NCBI RefSeq assembly: GCF_900497805.2
Contig: NW_020953951.1
Span: 2,131,190-2,195,189, forward strand
DNA from: Vombatus ursinus
Lineage: Eukaryota > Chordata > Mammalia > Diprotodontia > Vombatidae
Reading direction: 5' to 3'
Length of the DNA: 64,000 nt
A model generated the notes under the pieces. The model had not been told where the DNA came from and searched no databases. It was given only the letters and a program-made list of their open reading frames with translations. The position numbers and the translations under genes were made by a program. Each line of letters opens with the position of its first letter. Within the stretch, counting starts at the first letter, position 1. Shown here piece by piece: positions 58,183 to 64,000 of this stretch.

Positions 58183-58965
58183 TAACTTTCTCAACTATAG
58201 TATTCTTTACAGCATTGCCCTGACACCAGTCATACAGCAGTTCCCCAAGTTCATGTCTACATCATGACCTGGAGTCTTTCAATAGCCTTTTAATTGGTTT
58301 TCTACCCTCAAATTTCTCATCTTGAAACCATCCTCTTGCCAAATTTATTTTCCTAAAGCATAAATCTGACTCTATTACCCACTCCACTGCTCAAATGTTC
58401 AATGACTCTCTTGTCTTTTGGAAAAAGTACAAATTCTTCTTTTTGTTCTTTAAAGTACTTCAAAATCTAGTGTAGCCTTCCTTTCCCATAACCCACTTTT
58501 TCAAGGTTTTTATATCCTTTCTTCTCCTCCATGTATTTTATGTTGCAGTCAAACTAGCCTTCCTGCTATCCCCCATACATGATGTTCCAATATCATTTCT
58601 GTGTCTTTGCACAGGCTTATCCCAGTAGCTAATATGTACTTCCTTTTCATCTCTCACTTACAAATCCCCTAGCTTCCTTCAAATCTCAGCTCATGTCTTT
58701 TATGTAGTTTACCTTGGATCGCACTGATTGTTAGTAGAAATTACTATGTGTTTATATTGTTTTTTATTTTCTACGCACATTTTATTTTCCCCTCAGTGTA
58801 TTATACATGCCTTATGACAGGAATTGTTTTTGTTAGTTACAAAAAATAAAACAGTTTTTATTTTTCTTTTCCTCTTCTCACAGTTTCTCTAGTATGTGTC
58901 ATGTTCTTAGTAAGTACTCCTTGAATAAACTGAATGAAAGTTTGGATGTCTATCATTTCAGTCAG

Positions 58966-59148
58966 AGAGAATATCATAAGCCTGTATGGAGAGATGGAAG
59001 AGTTCTTGGCCTTTTTTGGTGATGATGATGTCTAGTTGTGAAAAGTAGATTGGGCTCAGTTTATGACAAGGTGGGGTGTCTAAGATGTATAGCCGTATCA
59101 GCTCACAGATTGAGCTAAACCATGATAAGTAGAAATGTAGTTGTAATG
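58966..59148. other. Unassigned stretch
   Basis: No recognised feature. Confidence 0.4.
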
Positions 59149-59149
59149 G

Positions 59150-59275
59150 AAAGTATAGTAGACATGAACTCAGAAGACCTAGTTTCAGCTGTCAGCTCTG
59201 TCACTAACTTTGTGAGCTTGTCAAAGCCACTACTCCAAGCCTTAGTTTCCTTGTCTCCAAAATTGGTGTAATAGT
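59150..59275 (+). mobile_element. MIR-type SINE fragment
   Basis: gaactcagaagacctagttt, cagctctgtcactaactttg, ccttagtttccttgtctcc. Confidence 0.72.
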
Positions 59276-59684
59276 GCTTGGACTACCATCTCTGCAATGT
59301 AGATATGTGAAAAATTCTTCATCAAGTTATGTTTGGAACCATGGCTATTAACATCACTTTTGATTTTGCCCATGACTCCTGGGAACGAAGGTGGGCATCT
59401 GGGCCCTGGGAATGCATGCAGCATAAAGGGAAAGCCAACTGCCTGCTACTCCTGTGTTGCAGAGACTGACATAGACACAGCTGTTATCCATTCCAGAAGT
59501 TTACTCTTTTGATGGTGATGATGATTTGTGGGGTGACCAAAAGACCTTCCCACGCCATGCACATATACCATTTGTTTTCCGGTTTGCAGTTGCTCCTCCT
59601 GGAGGGATCTTATTTTGGCTCTGATGACTTCCCACAGTTGGTTTGAAACCTTTACTCAAAAAGAGGGACTTTCTGGTTAAATGA
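59276..59684. other. Unassigned stretch
   Basis: No recognised repeat. Mixed composition with a short GAT run near 59513-59525. Confidence 0.45.
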
Positions 59685-59862
59685 ATTGGAGATGTTTACT
59701 CTGAATAAGAAAAAAAATTATGGAAGACAATAGTATTTGAAAGACTACCCCGTGGAAAAGGAATTGTAGTTGTTTTGCGTGGCCCCAGAGGATAAAACTG
59801 AGAGCACTGGGACAAATTACAGGGAAGTAGATTTGGTTCAACATAAGAACGCAATTAAAAGG
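59685..59862 (+). mobile_element. L3/CR1-like fragment
   Basis: ttgaaagactaccccgtgg, gttttgcgtggccccagagg, ggacaaattacagggaagta follow the L3 3' line. Confidence 0.68.
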
Positions 59863-59925
59863 CTGTAGTGGAAAGAACACTGGATTTTCAGTTAGAAGTA
59901 CTGGACCATAAAGCAGGTAAATCTG
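59863..59925 (+). mobile_element. MIR-type SINE head fragment
   Basis: gtagtggaaagaacactgga and ttagaagtactggaccata. Confidence 0.5.
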
Positions 59926-60772
59926 CTTTTAACTTTAATCAGAATATAAATTTTTAGCTTCATTGGCTTATGGATTATCCAGGAAGAAAATGTTGTATGG
60001 AAGCCAGAAGTTAGGCTGAGTAAGACTTAAAAAGTATTTTCTAAACCTTATATCAGAGAACTTTATAATACTGCAGAAAGCCTTACAATAAAATCTGTCA
60101 GCATCTTGATCTTTCTTATATATCTTATTGTGGCCATTTTCCTTGACTTTGGTGGGTTCAATTAGCATTAGTTTTGTGGGGCTATATTTGTTGTTAGGAG
60201 ATAAAATCTGTAAATGGAAATTAAAACATCATCTTCAGCATCATAGTGTTGCATGAATAAAACCATTCGGCCAAAGCCCTTTCAATTACAAAACTAAAAA
60301 TACCATGTAGAAAATAGGACTTCTTCAGTTTTAGGCTTTTACATCTGTGGCTCACACTAGGAGTAAGTTTATTCTTGATGAATCAATCGTTGAGTGACCC
60401 ACTGAATCTCATTTTAAACATTAACATTCATGAAATAATTCTCTCCTGGGTAAATGTTTAGAGTGATGGCTTTAAAACCAGAATGAGGGATTATGTAGAT
60501 AAGCCTTTTCTACTGATCATGGGATTGCTAATCTTGTCATTTTTTCTGGGAGTCTCTGCCACAGCTGGGTCAAATGGACAACTTAATTTCTCATGGCATT
60601 TGTGCTATTGTGCACAGACTAAAAGATTTAGCAAATGTTCAGAAATAAGAGATTCAAAATCCTAAATATTGTGGAAAACACATAATTTGTATTATAAAGT
60701 AGTTTTGAGGCGCATTTATGGCTGTTTGACTGTCTTCTTTAAAGTGGAACACTTTTAAGAACTGTATGTTAT
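59926..60772. other. Unassigned stretch
   Basis: About 0.85 kb with no repeat recognised. A 60-codon plus frame at 60483 opens with a hydrophobic stretch but has no further support. Confidence 0.45.
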
Positions 60773-60774
60773 AT

Positions 60775-60992
60775 CTGGGCCTGGAGTCAGGAAGACTCAT
60801 CTTCATAAGTTTAAATCTGGCCTCAGATACTTTAAGCTGTGTGGTCCTGGGCAGGTCACTCAACTCATACTTGCCTCAATTTCCTCATCTGTAAAATGAA
60901 CAGAAGAAGGAAATGGCAAACCACTGTAGTATCTTTGCAAAGAGAACTGTAAATGGTGTCTCAAAGAATTGGACATGACTGAAAATAACAGA
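60775..60992 (+). mobile_element. Mar1 CORE-SINE, head-truncated
   Basis: ggcctggagtcaggaagact, ggtcctgggcaggtcactca, agaagaaggaaatggcaaac, ggacatgactgaaaataac. The first ~30 bp of the head are missing. Confidence 0.9.
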
Positions 60993-61114
60993 AAGCAATG
61001 TTATATCTATACCTGTTAACCACCAATAGACTTCTTGTTAACCTTGTAGTATAATGAGTAGAACTTGATTAATTAACTTTGTTTTAACATGGTGTTATAT
61101 GTCTGCAATTAGTC

Positions 61115-61738
61115 GAGTATTTATTAAGCATCTACTATATGCCAGGCACTGTGTACTAAATTCTGGAATACAGAGAAAGGCAAAAAACCAGTCCCTATCC
61201 TTGAGGAACTCACAATCTGATGAGAGTGACAACTTTATATATAAGATAATTGGAAATAATTAACAGAGGGAAGGCACAAGAATTAAAAGGGATTAGAAAA
61301 ACTTTCCCGTAGAAAGTAGGATTTTAGCTGGGACTTGAAGGAAGTCAGGTGTATGTTAGGGAGAGGTAGTTTATGAAAGGCTTTGAATGTGAAAAAGAAG
61401 ACTTTTATATTTGCTCCTGGAGATGCTACAAAGCCATTGGAGTTTATTCAGGAGAGGAGAAACATGGTCAGATCTACACTTTAGGAAGACAACTTGGATG
61501 CCTACCCAGCAATACTTGTGGCAGTCAGATCAGCTAACAATCCGTTACAGTACTCCAGATGTATATGATGGGGGCCTGCACTAGAGTGTAGGTGTTATTG
61601 GAGGAGAGAGAGGCGGTATATTCGAGAAATGTTACAAAAGTGAAATTGATTGACCTTGGCAGTAAGGGGTGAGAGATGTGATACCTAGACCAGCTTGAGT
61701 CAACGGGAGGCTGGTGGTACACTCAATAGTTGTTGTTC
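61115..61738 (-). mobile_element. L2 LINE 3' part
   Basis: Reverse L2: atctactatatgccaggcac, gaggaactcacaatctgatg, aaggctttgaatgtgaaaa, gccattggagtttattcagg, cagtactccagatgtatatg. Confidence 0.88.
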
Positions 61739-61766
61739 AGTTGTCTTTAATTTTGTTGCAACCTCT
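61725..61766 (-). mobile_element. Mar1 tail scrap
   Basis: agttgttgttcagttgtctt then gttgcaacct, the reverse Mar1 end. Confidence 0.5.
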
Positions 61767-62012
61767 GTCTGCCTCAGTTTCCTAAACTGCAAAACAGGCA
61801 TTATAGTAGCACCTACCTTACAAGATTGTTGTGAGAATCAGTGAGATAATATTTAGATTATAAGCTTCTTGAGGGCAGGGACTATTTCTTGTCTCCTTTT
61901 AAATCCCCAGCACTTAACCTAGTGTCTGACACCTTGTAGGCAATTAATAAATGTTTATTGCTTGATTAAAGTGCTTAACACAGTGCTTGCCACATGGTAA
62001 GCACTATATAAA
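61767..62012 (+). mobile_element. THER1 CORE-SINE split by an L2 tail
   Basis: ctgcctcagtttcctaaact and gcacctaccttacaagattg run to 61854, the L2 tail takes 61855-61967, then aaagtgcttaacacagtgct and aagcactatataaatgttg finish the THER1 with a (GTT)n end. Confidence 0.85.
61855..61967 (+). mobile_element. L2 3' tail inserted into THER1
   Basis: agattataagcttcttgagg, ggactatttcttgtctcc, aattaataaatgtttattgc. Confidence 0.85.
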
Positions 62013-62154
62013 TGTTGTTTGTTGTTGTTGTGATCATCTAAGGCATGGCACTTTCCTGTCCTGGGCCACTTAATTCCTGATATCTAAAATTAGGACCCTT
62101 CCAACCTCATAATTAGATAATTCTTGATTTAGAACATTTTGGCTTTCTATGTTG

Positions 62155-62252
62155 TAGATTGTGAACTGACCTTGGGACCAGTGTGTAAATCCTACTTCTG
62201 ATACATACAGGCTGTGTGATCCTGGACAAGTCAATTAACCTCTCCAAGAAGA
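62155..62252 (+). mobile_element. MIR-type SINE fragment
   Basis: aaatcctacttctgatacat, ggctgtgtgatcctggacaa, gtcaattaacctctcc. Confidence 0.7.
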
Positions 62253-62430
62253 TTATGTACCCTACACTAATTACCTTCTCTACCCAGATGTACATACTTT
62301 GTCTTCATTTTGATACTAAATGTGACACAGGGGAAGTACCAAAATTCAGGAGTGAGGCTAAATGGGACTTTAGAAAGCCATGAAACCAGATGACCAGGAG
62401 GATAGAGATACTTTGTTTTTATCCGTGGAA
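62253..62430. other. Unassigned stretch
   Basis: No recognised feature. Confidence 0.4.
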
Positions 62431-62522
62431 CCACTTCAGCTGGCACCATGTCCAAAACAGAACTCATCTTTCTCTCCAAATTCTCTTCTCTTTTGAACTT
62501 CCGTATTACTACTAGTAAGTCA
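62431..62522 (+). mobile_element. L2 fragment
   Basis: caccatgtccaaaacagaac, tcatctttctctccaaa, gaacttccgtattactac. Confidence 0.65.
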
Positions 62523-62594
62523 GTGAGTTAAACATTTGTTTATTTTGTTCTGAACTTAAGAAGTACAAGCATTTCCATAACATAGTAGAATAGA

Positions 62595-63080
62595 AAAAAA
62601 GATGATTGTACATGAAACTGCAAATCTATTATGTACAACTTATTATTCCTTTTAAACATATAATAAACAAGTTAAGTGAAATGGAAGAATACTTTCAAAA
62701 ATATAAATTGCCTAGATTAGCAGAAGAGGAAATAGAATATCTAAATAGATCTGTTTTAGAAAAAGAAATTGCAGCAGGTCATAAATGAGCTACCTAAGAA
62801 AAAAGCACCAGGACCAGACAGATTTATAAGTGAATTCTATCAAATATTTAATGATTGACTAATTTCAATATTAAATAAATTATTTGGAATGATAGGCAAA
62901 GAAGGGATCCTACCAAACTCTTTTTATGAAACAAATGTGCAACTGATAACTAAACCAGGAAGAATAAAAACAGAGAAAGAAAATTACAGACCAATTTCAT
63001 TAATGAATATGGATACGAAAATCCTAAATAAAATATTAGCTAAAAGAATACAACAATATATTACAAATATTATGCAGTAA
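62595..63080 (+). mobile_element. L1 ORF2 fragment, RT N-terminal half
   Basis: Forward ORF2: MEEYFQKYKLPRLAEEEIEY at 62680-62740, then after one frameshift near 62775 the RT-entry line ([13 protein letters not shown]). [14 protein letters not shown] and [20 protein letters not shown] follow to 63080. It lacks the catalytic FADD block because it ends just after RT motif 2. One internal stop besides the frameshift in the part read. Confidence 0.92.
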
Positions 63081-63084
63081 AACA

Positions 63085-63400
63085 TTTATTAAATATTTAT
63101 TGTACCACATGCTGGGGATACAAATATGAGGAAGAAAGGCAGTCCTTACCCTCAAGGAGTTTACAATCCAGTAGGATTACAATTTTAGACAGCACACAAA
63201 AGGAAGCTGAAAAGGGAGGGGGTAGGATAGGATGTACCCAAGGGGACATGATAGAGTCCAGTTTAAAGGAGTACAGGAAATGAAGACATAGTTGACTTTG
63301 AAGCCCTTTTTAAATGGAGACTCTAGGAAGAATTTTTAGCTCTATCTCTGGCCCTTCAATCAGAGGGACAAAAGGTACTGTGAGGGTATTGGTGATAAGT
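63085..63400 (-). mobile_element. L2 3' tail and adjoining part
   Basis: aaacatttattaaatattta, acatgctggggatacaaat, cctcaaggagtttacaatcc. The part after 63250 is only weakly L2-like. Confidence 0.7.
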
Positions 63401-63538
63401 AAGTACCAGAGCTGATGCAATGTTCTCAGGATGATGTGTTTTCTGATGATGAAATTTCCTAGGGTTGTGGTATAATATAGTCCAAGGAATAGTGCTGGTG
63501 GGAAATGAAAGGGTGCCACCATTTCCCAGTCACCTGTG
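63401..63538. other. Unassigned stretch
   Basis: No clear repeat; may belong to the L2 on its left. Confidence 0.35.
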
Positions 63539-63539
63539 C

Positions 63540-63692
63540 CTGTAACCTTGGTTTCATCTTTGATTCTTCACTTTGACTCATCCCATATAGCCAGTCCATC
63601 AACAAATTTTGTCATTTCTACCTTCACAATGTTTTTAGGATATGTCTCTTTGTCGCTAATTATTCAACCACAACACTAGTTCAGTTCTTCAT
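63540..63692 (+). mobile_element. L2 fragment, post-RT region
   Basis: aaccttggtttcatctttga, ttcttcactttgactcatcc, gtcatttctaccttcacaat. Confidence 0.75.
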
Positions 63693-63694
63693 TT

Positions 63695-63965
63695 CTATTG
63701 CTGGGATATACAAAGGCAAAAGGAGACAGTCCTTGCATTCAATGCTTATGTTGTATCTGACAGAAGGAAAACATGCAAAAGAAATTAAATTAAAAACGTA
63801 TACAAGGTAGTCACATATAGTTTCTAGGGAAGGGCACTGACAACTAGAGTGATTAAGATAGGCTTCTTGCAGGAGATGGTTTGAACTCTCCTTGAAAAAA
63901 GCTGCAAATTCTGCATGAAAGTATTTTACATGGAGATGGCTTAGTGGGCCCAGGGCATTCAGAAT
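63695..63965 (-). mobile_element. L2 3' part
   Basis: gctgggatatacaaaggcaa, agacagtccttgcattcaat, ggcttcttgcaggagatgg. Opposite in direction to the L2 piece just before it. Confidence 0.72.
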
Positions 63966-64000
63966 ACTCCTCCAGTCATGGGAAACAGTGTAAACAAAAA

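Larger units (their letters stand above)
55950..58965 (+). mobile_element. Old L2 split by L1, THER1 and a second L2 tail
   Basis: L2 RT-end sequence (gagcttcgtcctaggccct, 56060) resumes after the L1 at ~57540 (gttcagctatcacctttatg). It resumes again after the THER1 at 57853 (gataactcctagcttttaca), and runs to its 3' end near 58960 (gtaagtactccttgaataaac). Removing the insertions leaves a colinear L2, so this is the oldest layer. Confidence 0.8.

Noticed and set aside
60483-60665. 60-codon frame starting with a signal-peptide-like hydrophobic stretch
   Set aside because: No splice sites, no polyadenylation context and no recognised homologue; a T-rich chance frame is enough.

Overview
The window looks like intronic DNA from a marsupial, probably an Australian one. 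It is AT-rich and CpG-poor, with no CpG island, no rRNA or tRNA gene, no CRISPR array and no prokaryotic gene organisation. The repeats are diagnostic: marsupial L1, L2, L3/CR1 and RTE LINEs, plus a set of CORE-SINEs sharing one tRNA-derived head (MIR/THER1, MIR3, Mar1 and the short A-tailed WSINE type). The species call is inferred from repeat families recognised by eye, not from a search.

The only host coding sequence I can support is one internal exon at 21297-21456 (+). It has a polypyrimidine tract and AG acceptor, an 80-nt 5'UTR part with two tiny uORFs, an ATG at 21377 preceded by an in-frame TGA, 26 complete codons and a GTAAGG donor. The peptide starts MSQTQDY and matches, from memory, the N-terminus of ARHGAP39 (Vilse/CrGAP homologue), a Rho-family GTPase-activating protein with WW, MyTH4 and RhoGAP domains. 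Everything to the left is therefore read as 5'UTR intron, and everything to the right as the intron before the WW-domain exon, which is not in the window.

Layout. 1-8.3 kb: L1 3' ends (one with a perfect 15-bp target duplication and an internal ORF2 deletion), an L3/CR1, two older L1 copies and an L2. 8.3-17 kb: L1-dominated, including an inverted (twin-primed) L1 and a Mar1. 17-19.7 kb: LTR-element fossil. 20-25 kb: the ARHGAP39 exon in mostly unique DNA, then L3/CR1 and MIR3. 25-32.5 kb: an L1 inserted into an L3, a 1.2-kb hAT DNA transposon, an L2 and a small hAT-like element. 32.6-41 kb: L2 fragments, one possible retrocopy end and several SINEs. 41-44 kb: L1 ends and a LINE remnant of uncertain clade. 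44.4-48.2 kb: a second LTR-element fossil sharing sequence with the first. 49-51.5 kb: Mar1, RTE with a nested WSINE, L2 and a hAT-like element. 52.7 kb: a TG microsatellite holding a 10-N assembly gap. 54.6-59 kb: L1, with a deeply nested L2. 59-64 kb: unique DNA, L3, Mar1, L2, a split THER1 and a 5' piece of an L1 reverse transcriptase.

I found no evidence of a new multi-gene system. The most useful leads are the exon with its uORFs, the pair of related LTR-type fossils of unknown family, an L1 copy that lost its RT core while its flanking reading frames stayed joined, and the coexistence of four SINE tail types with their four presumed LINE partners.
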